NCBI RefSeq assembly: GCF_000619945.1
Contig: NZ_JHVC01000001.1
Span: 124,001 to 188,000 of the forward strand
Reading direction: 5' to 3'
Origin: Clostridium lundense DSM 17049
Lineage (GTDB): Bacteria > Bacillota > Clostridia > Clostridiales > Clostridiaceae
DNA: 64,000 nucleotides
Shown in pieces: positions 1 through 8,403 of this stretch (the first letter of the stretch is position 1; every line of letters starts with the position of its first letter). The position numbers were made by a program, and so were the translations under genes. The notes under the pieces were generated by a model that saw only the letters and a program-made list of their open reading frames with translations, made no database searches and had not been told where the DNA came from.

Positions 1-169
1 TCTTTTTTATTCTTTGGATAAATTATTATAGTTAGTAAATGCATTATGTTAATACTATTTTTAAAATATATGGGAGATTTTTGGATAATAAACAGTATTA
101 TTAATATGAGTAACACATATTAAGAAAATAATATTTTTAAATAACAAATTTTTTTAAGGAGGGACGAAG

Positions 170-274
170 TTGAGATTTACAGAGGAGAATTTAACAGAAG
201 AAATCAAGAATAGAAATCCTGCAGCTTTAGAATATGCAATTAATACCTATTTACAAATTACTAATAGAGAATAA
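170..274 (+). pseudogene. Truncated sigma-70-family N-terminus (probable remnant)
   Basis: A 34-codon frame starts at TTG 170, just after a good ribosome binding site (aaggaggg, about 156-163). Its product (MRFTEENLTEEIKN... ending TYLQITNRE) resembles the first helix of clostridial ECF-type RNA polymerase sigma factors, which run EEIKxxNxxALEYxIxxY at region 2. The family normally continues for about 150 residues, but here TAA at 272 ends the frame. None of the three downstream frames shows DNA-binding regions before the next gene at 360. It is probably a deletion remnant of a sigma factor gene. A translated leader peptide for the acetyltransferase is the alternative. Confidence 0.5.
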
Positions 275-359
275 TATTTCTTCTAAAGATTTCTCTTGCG
301 CCTTACCTAGCGTAATCAGTTATACTTAATTTATAGAATTACTTCTAGGAGGAGAAAAG

Positions 360-782
360 ATGAAACTTAGGATTCAATGTAATTGTTCAAATATTGATTG
401 GAATTGTGTATCTGACATATTGAAAAAGGTTGGAATGGCATATTTTGAAGGGGAAGTGCATAAGAAAGCCTTTGAAAATAGTTATACTGTTGTATTTGTT
501 TTTGATGATGAGAAACTGATTGGCTTTGGTCGTGCAATATCAGATGGAATTTATCAAGCTGCAATTTATGATGTAGCAGTATTACCTGAATATCAGGGTG
601 AAAATATGGGGAAAACAATTGTTAATAGCATTTTAAAATCTATACCAAAATGTAATTTTATATTATATGCTTCACCTGGTAAAGAAGCTTTTTATGAAAA
701 TCTGGGTTTTAGAAAAATGAAAACAGGCATGGCATTATTCTATAATGCAGAAAAAATGCACACAAGAGGGTTCATTGAATAA
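360..782 (+). CDS. GNAT-family N-acetyltransferase
   Basis: A 140-residue protein with a strong ribosome binding site (aggaggag, 348-355). It has the GNAT fold signature: beta strand AAIYDVAVLPEYQ, then the acetyl-CoA pyrophosphate loop QGENMG at residues 79-84 (family pattern Q/RxxGxG/A), and the C-terminal motif FYENLGF at 111-117. It should transfer an acetyl group from acetyl-CoA to a small molecule or protein amine in the cytoplasm. The substrate cannot be read from the sequence. It is a single-gene unit between the sigma-like remnant and a small membrane protein. Confidence 0.85.
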   Translation: MKLRIQCNCSNIDWNCVSDILKKVGMAYFEGEVHKKAFENSYTVVFVFDDEKLIGFGRAISDGIYQAAIYDVAVLPEYQGENMGKTIVNSILKSIPKCNFILYASPGKEAFYENLGFRKMKTGMALFYNAEKMHTRGFIE

Positions 783-915
783 ATTCAAATAATAAACGTA
801 TATATAGTTTTAAGTATTAAATATTTTCTTCATATGTTCTTTATATAAGTAATATACAATACAGTTAAAGCAAATGGCTTTTAAAAATTATAGAAAGTAC
901 ATTGGAGGAGAAATT

Positions 916-1200
916 ATGAATTGCTGTGGAAATAATAAAGAAAAGAAAGTAAATAATCATAGTATGCTAAAACATATATTACACATGATTCTCTGTTGTG
1001 GTTTACCTATAATTATTGTTGGAGTTTTACCATTTATAGCAAAGGCTAGTCCTAGTGTTGCTAATATAATTGCAAGGATAGTACCGTTTTTATGTCCACT
1101 AATGATGATTTCGATGATATTAATGATGTTTATGGGAAACAAAAGGGGAAGTTGTTGTGATAATTCAAATGAAGAAAGTAATAGTAAAGAGATAATGTAG
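916..1200 (+). CDS. Small Cys-rich two-helix membrane protein
   Basis: The ATG at 916 is preferred over an in-frame ATG at 874 because ggaggag lies at 904-910. The 94-residue product has two predicted membrane helices (about 21-42 and 51-73). Cysteines lie in pairs near both ends and in the first helix (C3-C4, C27-C28, C60, C80-C81), and it is Met-rich around the second helix. The vicinal Cys pairs and Met clusters recall metal-binding or thiol-sensing membrane peptides, but no family was recognised, so any metal role is inference. A hairpin terminator follows at 1219. Confidence 0.7.
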   Translation: MNCCGNNKEKKVNNHSMLKHILHMILCCGLPIIIVGVLPFIAKASPSVANIIARIVPFLCPLMMISMILMMFMGNKRGSCCDNSNEESNSKEIM

Positions 1201-1218
1201 ATAAGAATAAAGTATAAT

Positions 1219-1252
1219 AAGGAGAGGCTCACTAGAGAGCCATCTCCTTTTA
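1219..1252. terminator. Bidirectional hairpin terminator
   Basis: The arms aaggaga-ggctc (1219-1230) and gagcc-atctcctt (1237-1249) form a GC-containing stem with one bulge, followed by tttta. It sits between convergent genes ending at 1200 and 1277 and could serve both strands. Confidence 0.7.
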
Positions 1253-1276
1253 TTATTTACTTTTTTTAGGTGCTTT

Positions 1277-2380
1277 TTAAATAGCTTTTTTCTGTGCTTG
1301 AGCTTTTAAAGTTGTTTTAGAATTTACTTTTGTTTTAGAGTTTTCCTTTGAATTTGTTTTAGTATGTTCTTTCTTTTCTGGTTTTGCTGGACTTAAGCTC
1401 CCATCCCAATTGTTTATTCTTTCTGTGATCTTTGCTATCATGGTAGTAGCTTTTTCTTGAATTAGCTTTCCATCTGAAACTTTTTTATTTATTTTATCAG
1501 TTTCAGCCTTTATAAGAGCAGCTTTAACTTGATCAGCAGTCATACCTTTTTTTTCTTTTGCTAAATCAAATATAGTCTTACCAGATTGCTTTGCAGTAGC
1601 AATGTCTTCCTTTGATAGTCCTAAAGCTTCAATTGCGAAGAAACCTGCACCTTTTTTGTCTTTATCATTGTGATTAAAATATTTTATAGAACCATCCCAA
1701 TTGTTTATGCTTTCTGTAATCTTTGCTATCATAGCAGCAGCTTTTTCTTGAGTTAGCTTTCCATCTGAAACTTTTTTATTTATTTTATCAGTTTCAGCTT
1801 TTATAAGAGCAGCTTTAACTTGATCAGCAGTCATGCCTTTTTTCTCTTTTGCTAAATCAAATATAGTTTTACCAGATTGCTTTGCAGCAGCAATATCTTC
1901 TTTTGATAGTCCTAAAGCTTCAATTGCGAAGAAACCTGCACCTTTTTTATCTTTATCATTGTGATTAAAATATTTTATAGAACCATCCCAATTGTTTATT
2001 TTTTCTGTAACTTTTGCTATCATAGCAGTAGCTTTTTCTTGAGTTAGCTTTCCATCTGAAACTTTTTTATTTATTTTATCAGTTTCAGCCTTTATAAGAG
2101 CAGCTTTAACTTGATCAGCAGTCATACCTTTTTTCTCTTTTGCTAAATCAAATATAGTTTTACCAGATTGTTTTGCAGCAGAAATATCTTCTTTTGATAA
2201 TCCTAAAGCTTCAATTGAGAAGCATCCTGCACCTTTTTTATCTTTAAACATTTCTATCATCTTATTAGTTTTTTTAGTTTCTTTGGAAGTTGAATTTGTT
2301 GCGGCAAAAACATTGGAGCCAATACCAATCATCATTGAAAGACTTAATGCAGCTATTATTTTTGATTTCTTACTAATCAT
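1277..2380 (-). CDS. Secreted DUF2680-type protein with three 97-residue repeats
   Basis: A 367-residue protein with a Sec signal peptide (basic MISKKSK, hydrophobic core, cleavage near SNVFA-A at 26). Three near-identical units begin at about residues 48, 145 and 242 with an exact 97-residue (291 bp) period. Each carries GLSKEDI, SGKTIFDLAKEKKGMT, and GKLTQEKA. This is the pattern I recognise as DUF2680, a helical domain of clostridial and bacillar exported proteins with no established activity. Each unit ends in INNWDGS. The C-terminus is Lys/Thr/Ser-rich (about 335-367), suggesting wall or polyanion contact. The ribosome binding site taggaggt precedes the ATG at 2380. A single-unit relative lies at 5177-5662. 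Confidence 0.8.
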   Translation of the reverse strand: MISKKSKIIAALSLSMMIGIGSNVFAATNSTSKETKKTNKMIEMFKDKKGAGCFSIEALGLSKEDISAAKQSGKTIFDLAKEKKGMTADQVKAALIKAETDKINKKVSDGKLTQEKATAMIAKVTEKINNWDGSIKYFNHNDKDKKGAGFFAIEALGLSKEDIAAAKQSGKTIFDLAKEKKGMTADQVKAALIKAETDKINKKVSDGKLTQEKAAAMIAKITESINNWDGSIKYFNHNDKDKKGAGFFAIEALGLSKEDIATAKQSGKTIFDLAKEKKGMTADQVKAALIKAETDKINKKVSDGKLIQEKATTMIAKITERINNWDGSLSPAKPEKKEHTKTNSKENSKTKVNSKTTLKAQAQKKAI

Positions 2381-2565
2381 TTTTGTTACCTCCTAAAATT
2401 TGTTTTCTTATTTCTTTATGAGATTAGTATGCATGTGGTGTGTGTCAACCAGGTGATAAAAATATAAACAAATTATGAACAATGTGGATTGATTTTCTTA
2501 TTTGTAATTTACTAAAAATATTTTTATAAACTTCTGTGTTTGAATGTGTATTTGATAAGAAAATT

Positions 2566-2602
2566 AAAAAAGCACACCAGAATTGAACTGATGCGCTTTT
2601 TA
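2566..2602. terminator. Hairpin terminator after the Tyr/Pro-rich gene
   Basis: The arms aaaaagcacaccag (2567-2580) and ctgatgcgcttttt (2588-2601) pair with two wobbles around a short loop. The A and T runs on either side let it act on the minus strand, downstream of the gene ending at 2615. Confidence 0.55.
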
Positions 2603-2614
2603 GTATTTATATGT

Positions 2615-2893
2615 TTAATATGGGGAGTAGTATGGTCTTTGATAATAGTATGGTGGATAGTAGTATGGTGGATAGTAGTATGGTTGAGGATAGAAAATTG
2701 GGTACGGATAGAAATAAGGGTAACGAGGATATCTACGTCTTCTAGGACGTCTCTGCCTATATTGGGCATCATATTCGTCCGAGTCATCGTATTCATCCAT
2801 AATAGGATAAGCAGTATAGTTTATATTTTCAGGTTGATAATAATTTGAGAATGCACCTTCATTAATGTCGTTGTTGTAGTTTAAGGAATCCAT
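2615..2893 (-). CDS. Tyr/Pro-rich small protein, possible coat or surface protein
   Basis: A 92-residue protein with a good ribosome binding site (ggaggt upstream of the ATG at 2893). The N-terminal half is acidic and Asn/Asp-rich. A basic stretch follows (RQRRPRRRR), then about 35 residues made almost only of Tyr, Pro and Phe with short repeats (YYYPP units). The matching DNA at 2640-2690 is a tandem array of an approximately 15-bp unit (gatagtagtatggtg). No signal peptide or membrane helix is evident. Tyr-rich low-complexity proteins of this kind are common in spore coats, where dityrosine cross-links form, but this role is inferred from composition alone. Confidence 0.6.
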   Translation of the reverse strand: MDSLNYNNDINEGAFSNYYQPENINYTAYPIMDEYDDSDEYDAQYRQRRPRRRRYPRYPYFYPYPIFYPQPYYYPPYYYPPYYYQRPYYSPY

Positions 2894-3143
2894 AAAATAC
2901 CTCCATAAAATTTACTACAATAATATAGTATGAATAAATACATAAATTGCTACAACATTTAAAAAAATATTGTGTGAAATGATAATAATATAAGAGAGTG
3001 TTGATAAATAGAAATATTTTTACAGCTCTTGTTTACAATTTATTAACAATGCTGTGATGTAGTTGCCATGTTCAGAAGATAGTATTAATTATGTAAGCAA
3101 TAAGTTATATAAGATATGTTAAATTGATATATTGGAGGTATGT

Positions 3144-5051
3144 ATGGATATTAGAAATACAGGACAAACTAAGTCAAATGATGGCTTAAATAATATGATT
3201 TATAATATGGGAATACAATGGACAGGTCATTGGGAAGTCTTTTCGTTTTTAATTATAGTTACAGCAAAGATATTATATTATGGAAAACAAATTTCACCAG
3301 AGTATTTTGATGCAAAGCTTTTACAGCCGCCTGTGATAGCTTCTATTTTACCTATTGTTGCAATATCTTATTTATTTAAAAATAAGGCTAGAATAAGTTT
3401 TCTTTATATAATGAACATAATTATTAGTATAATTTTATTTGCAGATACTGTTTATTATAGTTATTTCAAAGATATTATATCCATAGCAGCAATTAAAGAT
3501 AGTTTTTTACTAAAAGATGTGTCATCAAGTTTAGGAGCTTTAATAAAAGCAAGAGATTTTATTTATTTAATAGATATAATATTGTTTATTCCAATAATGA
3601 AAATAATCAAAAAGATTGATAGAAAAGAATTTTCACTAAGATTTAGACTCATGGTTTTCACATTGTTAATTGTTTTAGGTATTACATTTGATGGTAAATT
3701 TATTTATGCATTTTCTAAGGAACAACCTTTATTAATTAAAACTATGAGTAATAAGCTTTATTTAACAAAAGTACTGGGGAATATTAACTTTCACGTTTTA
3801 GATAGTTATAATTTTATTAATAATAAAATTAATAATATGAAAGACGTTCCTGATAGTAGAAAAAATGAAATAGGAGTTTTTTTAGCAAATAAAAATGAAT
3901 CTACAGGTAAAAATTTTTCTGGAGTAGGAACTGGACAAAACTTAATAGTTATTCAAGTAGAAGCTCTTCAGCAATTTGTAATTAACAGCAAAATAAATGG
4001 TGAGGAAATTACTCCAAACTTAAATAAATGGATAAATAAAAGTATGTATTTTGATAATTATTTTTACCAAGTAGCTGGAGGAAACACATCTGATGCTGAA
4101 TTTATGTCAAATAATTCATTATATCCTGCAGCATCAGGATCGGCCTATTATCAATATACAGGGGATACACTTAATTCATTACCTAAAGTACTAAAGGAAA
4201 ATGAATATGATACTGCTGCATTCCATGGGTATATAGAAGGCTTTTGGAACAGAAATGTTATGTATAATACAGAAGGCTTTGATAATTTTTATGGAGAAAA
4301 TAGCTTTAATATAGATGAAAAAGTAGGACTTGGATTAAGTGACAAATCATTTTTGAACCAATCTGTTGATAAAATAAAAGGATTAAAGCAGCCTTTTTAC
4401 TCATTTATAGTGACATTAAGTAGTCATTTTCCTTATGATGATGTACAGGGTTATGGAAACTTTAATGTAGGAAATTATGAAAATACTCTTTTAGGAAATT
4501 ACTTAAAGGGAATCCATTATACAGATGCTCAATTAGGAATGTTTTTAGACAAGCTTCAAAACGAGGGACTACTTGACAATTCAATTGTTGTCATTTATGG
4601 AGATCATAATGCTATTCCAAAAGATAATATTGAACAACTATATGAGTTTGAAGGCATTAAAAATGCAACAGATTTACAATGGTTTCAGTATCAAAAAGTA
4701 CCTATGTTAATACATTTTCCTAATGATGAATATAAAGGTGTTAATCATACCTATGCAGGACAAATGGATTTATATCCTACATTAGCAAACATATTTAATT
4801 TGTCTAATAAATATATGTTAGGCAAGGATATATTAAATACTTCAGATGGAAAAGTAATCTTTAGAAATGGTTCATTTACAGATGGAAAGATTTTTTATGT
4901 TTCATGGACAGATACCTATTATGATATAAAGTCAGGAAACACAATATCTGAGACAACTGAGTTAAAAGATAAGAAGAAAAAAGCTTTGGAAGAACTTAAG
5001 TATTCTGATGATATTTTAAATCATAATTTAATAAAAACCATAGGTAAGTAA
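3144..5051 (+). CDS. LtaS-family polyglycerolphosphate transferase (sulfatase fold)
   Basis: A 635-residue integral membrane enzyme. The ATG at 3144 is chosen over TTG 3132 because ggagg lies at 3134-3138. About five N-terminal helices (residues 30-190) are followed by an extracellular sulfatase/alkaline-phosphatase domain. Predicted metal and catalytic residues are E273 (VEALQ), nucleophile T315 (GNTSDAEF), H428 (SSHFPY) and D487-H488 (YGDHN), matching the Glu/Thr/Asp-His set of lipoteichoic acid synthase. The family moves glycerol-phosphate units from phosphatidylglycerol onto a growing polymer or glycolipid primer. Whether this copy is the main synthase or a primase or paralogue cannot be told. 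It is monocistronic, with a convergent terminator downstream. Confidence 0.9.
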   Translation: MDIRNTGQTKSNDGLNNMIYNMGIQWTGHWEVFSFLIIVTAKILYYGKQISPEYFDAKLLQPPVIASILPIVAISYLFKNKARISFLYIMNIIISIILFADTVYYSYFKDIISIAAIKDSFLLKDVSSSLGALIKARDFIYLIDIILFIPIMKIIKKIDRKEFSLRFRLMVFTLLIVLGITFDGKFIYAFSKEQPLLIKTMSNKLYLTKVLGNINFHVLDSYNFINNKINNMKDVPDSRKNEIGVFLANKNESTGKNFSGVGTGQNLIVIQVEALQQFVINSKINGEEITPNLNKWINKSMYFDNYFYQVAGGNTSDAEFMSNNSLYPAASGSAYYQYTGDTLNSLPKVLKENEYDTAAFHGYIEGFWNRNVMYNTEGFDNFYGENSFNIDEKVGLGLSDKSFLNQSVDKIKGLKQPFYSFIVTLSSHFPYDDVQGYGNFNVGNYENTLLGNYLKGIHYTDAQLGMFLDKLQNEGLLDNSIVVIYGDHNAIPKDNIEQLYEFEGIKNATDLQWFQYQKVPMLIHFPNDEYKGVNHTYAGQMDLYPTLANIFNLSNKYMLGKDILNTSDGKVIFRNGSFTDGKIFYVSWTDTYYDIKSGNTISETTELKDKKKKALEELKYSDDILNHNLIKTIGK

Positions 5052-5090
5052 TTATTGAGAGTTCATTGTTTTGAAATAAGAAAGTATAAA

Positions 5091-5163
5091 TAATAAAGAA
5101 TAAATATGTATAATTTTATAATAGTAATTATTATTTTAAATTTACCATATTTATTCTTTATTA
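5091..5163. terminator. Convergent terminator / dispersed inverted repeat
   Basis: The arms taataaagaataaatatg (5091-5108) and its exact complement catatttattctttatta (5146-5163) flank an AT-rich loop between convergent genes. The same arm sequence with a similar flank recurs at about 54107-54123, so it may derive from a dispersed repeat. Confidence 0.5.
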
Positions 5164-5176
5164 TATTTATAGATTT

Positions 5177-5662
5177 TTATCTATTATTTTCTTGTGCTTC
5201 TTCTAAATTATTTTTTTTACATGAATTAAAGTTCCCATCCCACTTTTCTATGTTTAACTTCATTTTTGATATAATCTCATCAGCTTTTTCTCTATTTAGT
5301 TTGCCTTCAGTAACTTTGTTATTTATATTATCAGTTTTTGCTTTAATAATTATTGATCTAACTTGATCAGGACTCATGTCATTTTTTTCTTTTTCTATGT
5401 CAAATATAGTTTTACCAGATTTCTTTGCATTTTCAATATCTTCAGTTGTTAATTTTAATTCTTCTATTGATGAAAGTCCTTTAAATTGTCCATCTCTAAA
5501 TTTGTTAGGATGTCTTATACTTTCATCTTGTTTTTCTGTTTTATTAATAGGTTGAGTAACTTCCCTAAATTCTGGTGTATACATTGCAAAAACATTAGAC
5601 CTTATCCCTAGCACCAGTGAAAGAGTTAATACTATAATTTTTTTTCTGTTTTGAATAAACAT
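5177..5662 (-). CDS. Secreted DUF2680-type protein, single unit
   Basis: A 161-residue protein with a signal peptide (MFIQNRKK, then a hydrophobic core ending at SNVFA). One DUF2680-like unit follows: LTTEDIENAKKSGKTIFDIE, GKLNREKADEI, and IEKWDG. It is a diverged relative of the three-unit protein at 1277-2380 on the same strand and shares even the IRSNVFA/IGSNVFA signal end. The pair flanks the LtaS-family gene, which suggests local duplication. It is preceded by a strong taaggagg. Its exported role is unknown. Confidence 0.75.
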   Translation of the reverse strand: MFIQNRKKIIVLTLSLVLGIRSNVFAMYTPEFREVTQPINKTEKQDESIRHPNKFRDGQFKGLSSIEELKLTTEDIENAKKSGKTIFDIEKEKNDMSPDQVRSIIIKAKTDNINNKVTEGKLNREKADEIISKMKLNIEKWDGNFNSCKKNNLEEAQENNR

Positions 5663-5817
5663 TTTAATTGCCTCCTTAAATTTTTAAATTTTACTGCATT
5701 TTTAGTATGTGTATTAATATGAGGAATAAGTAATGAAATTACTAACAAATTATGAATAAATTAAAAGATAAATTATTGGTTAAAATCGGAAACTAGACAA
5801 TGTACACAATATACCTA

Positions 5818-5846
5818 TTGACCATATAGCTATATTGTAGTAATAT
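5818..5846 (+). promoter_or_regulatory. Promoter of the thiamine-pyrimidine operon
   Basis: TTGACC (5818-5823), a 17-bp spacer and TAATAT (5841-5846) form a good vegetative promoter placed about 45 bp before the TPP aptamer. Confidence 0.7.
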
Positions 5847-5888
5847 GACATTGTGCGAAAAAATAAATAATGTGAATTAGTATAATAA

Positions 5889-5980
5889 TCCCAGGGGGGC
5901 TGGTGTTGCCAGCTGAGAGTAAGAACTGGATTCTTAGACCCTATAACCTGATCTGGATAATACCAGCGTAGGAAGAGGCT
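5889..5980 (+). ncRNA. TPP riboswitch (THI element)
   Basis: The conserved core is plain: a gggggctggtg arm, CTGAGA at about 5913-5918 (pyrimidine-sensing region), ACCC at 5938-5941, ACCTGAT at 5946-5952 and ctggataataccagcgtaGGAAG (pyrophosphate side). It is followed by a terminator at 6003-6036 and then tenA and ABC transporter genes. Thiamine pyrophosphate binding should favour that terminator and shut the operon off. Confidence 0.97.
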
Positions 5981-6002
5981 TTATATATTTTTGGAGAATA
6001 TA

Positions 6003-6036
6003 GGTACAAACCTCTTTTAAGGTTTGTACCTTTTTT
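6003..6036 (+). terminator. Riboswitch-controlled intrinsic terminator
   Basis: The perfect 10-bp stem ggtacaaacc (6003-6012) / ggtttgtacc (6021-6030) is followed by six T. It lies 23 bases past the aptamer, the usual position for an attenuation expression platform. Confidence 0.9.
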
Positions 6037-6244
6037 AATTTTAAAAATCAGATTATAGAAAATAGAACATAGAAGAAGAGGCTTTTATTTACGCTATGAA
6101 AAGTTTAAATAGTAAATTAGAAAGTGATTTGTTAACATTCATTCTCAATTCCTAACTTTTAATTTTAAATTTTTTAATAAAGTGGAAAAAATTTTTTATC
6201 TATACTCTGTTATCTGTGATCTAAAAAATATGGAGGGTTTTAAA
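6037..6244. other. AT-rich spacer between riboswitch terminator and tenA
   Basis: About 200 bases with no convincing gene. The stretch cattctcaattcctaactttt (about 6140-6160) resembles, in reverse, the aattgagag/agttaagg pieces seen near 54062-54085, so it may be a decayed dispersed repeat. A GTG at 6182 is in frame with tenA but lacks a ribosome binding site. Confidence 0.4.
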
Positions 6245-6904
6245 ATGAAGTTTTCAGAAAAATTATATGAAAGTGTAGAAGGAATTTGGCAATCTTATTA
6301 TGAACATCCTTTTGTAAAGGGAATAGGTACTGGTGCTTTGGAGGTTGACAAATTTAAATATTATATGATTCAAGATTATCTATATCTATTAGATTATGCT
6401 AAGGTTTATGCATTAGGAGTTGTTAAAGCTGATACAGAAGAAGTTATGCAGGGATTTTCTTCTATGGTAAATGGCATACTAAATGGTGAAATGAGTATTC
6501 ATCGTTCATATATGAAAAGACTTGGAATTACCCAGGAAGAAATAAAAAATGCTAAAGCTAGTCTTGATAATATTTCTTATACTCACTATATGCTTGCAGT
6601 AGCACATACAGGTAATTTAGCAGATCTTACAGTCTCATTACTTTCTTGTATGTGGAGTTATTTAGAAATAGGAAGACATTTAAGTAAAATTCCTAATTCT
6701 ATAGAACATGAATTTTATGGTGAATGGATAAGAGGGTACATATCAAAAGAATATGAAGAGTTAACTCAGTGGGTAATAGATTTAGTAGATGACCTTGCAG
6801 AAGATATGTCAGAGAAGGAACTTAAAAAATTAGAAGAAATATTTATTAATACTAGTAAATATGAATATATGTTCTGGGAAATGTCCTACAATAAGGGGAT
6901 GTAA
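6245..6904 (+). CDS. tenA: TenA, aminopyrimidine aminohydrolase (thiaminase II)
   Basis: A 219-residue protein, the normal TenA length when started at ATG 6245 (ggaggg at 6231-6236). The catalytic residues fall at the family positions: D44 in QDYLYL and nucleophile C135 in SLLSCMW, with a C-terminal Glu at about 207 in YEYMFW. TenA hydrolyses 4-amino-5-aminomethyl-2-methylpyrimidine to HMP to recycle thiamine breakdown products. It is the first gene behind the TPP riboswitch and lies 6 bases from the ABC ATPase gene, consistent with salvage of imported pyrimidine. Confidence 0.95.
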   Translation: MKFSEKLYESVEGIWQSYYEHPFVKGIGTGALEVDKFKYYMIQDYLYLLDYAKVYALGVVKADTEEVMQGFSSMVNGILNGEMSIHRSYMKRLGITQEEIKNAKASLDNISYTHYMLAVAHTGNLADLTVSLLSCMWSYLEIGRHLSKIPNSIEHEFYGEWIRGYISKEYEELTQWVIDLVDDLAEDMSEKELKKLEEIFINTSKYEYMFWEMSYNKGM

Positions 6905-6910
6905 CTTTTT

Positions 6911-7663
6911 ATGCTAAAATTTTGTGATGTAAATTTCAAATACAAAGATGAAGAAAAACATATTATAGAAAATTTAGATTTTCAGGTAAGTAAGGGGGAA
7001 TTTGTAAGCATAATAGGACCTAGTGGTTGTGGAAAAAGTACAATTTTTAGATTGATTACTGGTCTTGAAAAGGCTGAAAGTGGAAAAATTTTTATAAATG
7101 ATGAAAACATACATAATTTAAAGGGATATATAGGATATATGCCTCAAAGGGATTTACTTATACCCTGGAGAACTATTTCGGAAAACGCTTGCTTACCACT
7201 GGAGGTTCAGGGTAAAAATTCAAAGGAAGCCAAAATAGAAGCTGAAAAATTTTTGACTTCTTTTGGACTTGGTCAGTATAAAGATAAATATCCAAAAGAT
7301 TTGTCCGGAGGAATGAGGCAAAGGGTATCTTTTATAAGAACTTTACTTACTGGTTCGGATATTATGCTTTTAGATGAGCCTTTTAGTGCATTAGATGCTA
7401 TAACAAAAATATCTATGCAGGAATGGATTTTAGAGCAGTGGTCAAATTTAAGGAAAACTATACTATTTATAACTCATGATGTGGAAGAGGCATTGTTTTT
7501 ATCTAGTAAGATATTTGTTATTTCTGAAAAACCTATAACTAAATTAAAGGAAGTAATCGTTCCAGCTAGTTATCCAAGGAATAGACATATGTTAAGTAGA
7601 CCTGAAATATTAAATATAAAAGAAGAACTTGTAAATGAGTTAAAGCAGAGGATTCAATTATGA
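6911..7663 (+). CDS. thiZ: ABC transporter ATP-binding protein, thiamine-pyrimidine uptake
   Basis: A 250-residue nucleotide-binding subunit of the SsuB/TauB class. It has Walker A GPSGCGKST at 36-44, a Q-loop region at MPQRD (77-81), signature LSGGMRQR at 131-138, Walker B IMLLDEP at 151-157, and the switch histidine in ITHDVEEA. It overlaps the permease gene by 4 bases (ATGA). Together with the next two genes it forms a type I importer. The riboswitch and tenA neighbour indicate a thiamine-derived pyrimidine as cargo, as for ThiXYZ. This is inference from context plus the ThiY-like binding protein. Confidence 0.9.
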   Translation: MLKFCDVNFKYKDEEKHIIENLDFQVSKGEFVSIIGPSGCGKSTIFRLITGLEKAESGKIFINDENIHNLKGYIGYMPQRDLLIPWRTISENACLPLEVQGKNSKEAKIEAEKFLTSFGLGQYKDKYPKDLSGGMRQRVSFIRTLLTGSDIMLLDEPFSALDAITKISMQEWILEQWSNLRKTILFITHDVEEALFLSSKIFVISEKPITKLKEVIVPASYPRNRHMLSRPEILNIKEELVNELKQRIQL

Positions 7664-8403
7664 AGAAATATTCATCATCAATAATAGTAAGTATTATATT
7701 TTTTATGTTTTGGGAAGGTCTTGCAAGATATATAAATGCTATGTATATATTACCTTCACCAAGTAAGATAATAGAAAAAGCTTGGATTTTAAGAGAACCT
7801 CTTTTTAAAGTACATCTTCCAGCAACTTTGGCAGTTACTTTTTTGGGGCTCTTAATTTCTATAGTTTTAGGAGTGGCTCTAGCTGTAGCTATGGCTTTAA
7901 GTGAAAAAATTGAAAAAGCAATATATCCTATAGTAGTGGTAACTCAAACAGTTCCTATAACTGCCTTAGCACCAATATTTGTACTTTGGTTTGGATATAC
8001 TATATGGAGCAAGATTTTGGTGACTATATTAATAACCTTTTTTCCTATAACTGTAAATGTGTATGATGGTCTTCGTTCAACAAGAAGGGAAATGGAAGAA
8101 CTTTTAATTACCTATGGAGCCAGTAAAAAACAAATATTTATTAAATTGAAACTTCCATCTGCATTACCATACTTTTTTTCAGCTTTAAAAATATCTGTAC
8201 CACTTAGTGTAATTGGTGCTGCCATTAGTGAGTGGCTTTGTTCTCAATCTGGGTTAGGATATTTTAGTAAAAGAATGATGACTCAATTAGATGGAGCTGC
8301 AGTATTTGCACCTATAGTAATTTTATCAGTTGTAGCTTTAATATTTGTTTTAATAATAAACATTCTAGAAAATAAGATAATTAAATGGAGGAATGAAGTG
8401 TGA
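7660..8403 (+). CDS. thiX: ABC transporter permease, thiamine-pyrimidine uptake
   Basis: A 247-residue permease with about six membrane helices. The coupling-helix EAA loop (EMEELLITYGASKKQIFIKLKLP, about residues 145-167) contacts the ATPase. Its overall form is that of SsuC/TauC/ThiX inner-membrane subunits. The start ATG overlaps the stop of the ATPase gene and its own stop overlaps the GTG of the binding-protein gene, so the three are translationally coupled. Confidence 0.9.
   Translation: MKKYSSSIIVSIIFFMFWEGLARYINAMYILPSPSKIIEKAWILREPLFKVHLPATLAVTFLGLLISIVLGVALAVAMALSEKIEKAIYPIVVVTQTVPITALAPIFVLWFGYTIWSKILVTILITFFPITVNVYDGLRSTRREMEELLITYGASKKQIFIKLKLPSALPYFFSALKISVPLSVIGAAISEWLCSQSGLGYFSKRMMTQLDGAAVFAPIVILSVVALIFVLIINILENKIIKWRNEV

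Noticed and set aside
2640..2690. Short tandem repeat considered as a CRISPR-like array
   Set aside because: Units are about 15 bp without spacers and encode the Tyr/Pro repeats of a protein.
2540..2848. Plus-strand frame of 102 codons over the Tyr/Pro-rich gene
   Set aside because: It is the antisense of a repeat-rich coding region. It has no ribosome binding site, and the minus-strand frame has a clear one.
6182..6244. Upstream GTG extension of TenA
   Set aside because: There is no ribosome binding site, and the residues do not belong to TenA. ATG 6245 puts the catalytic residues at D44 and C135.
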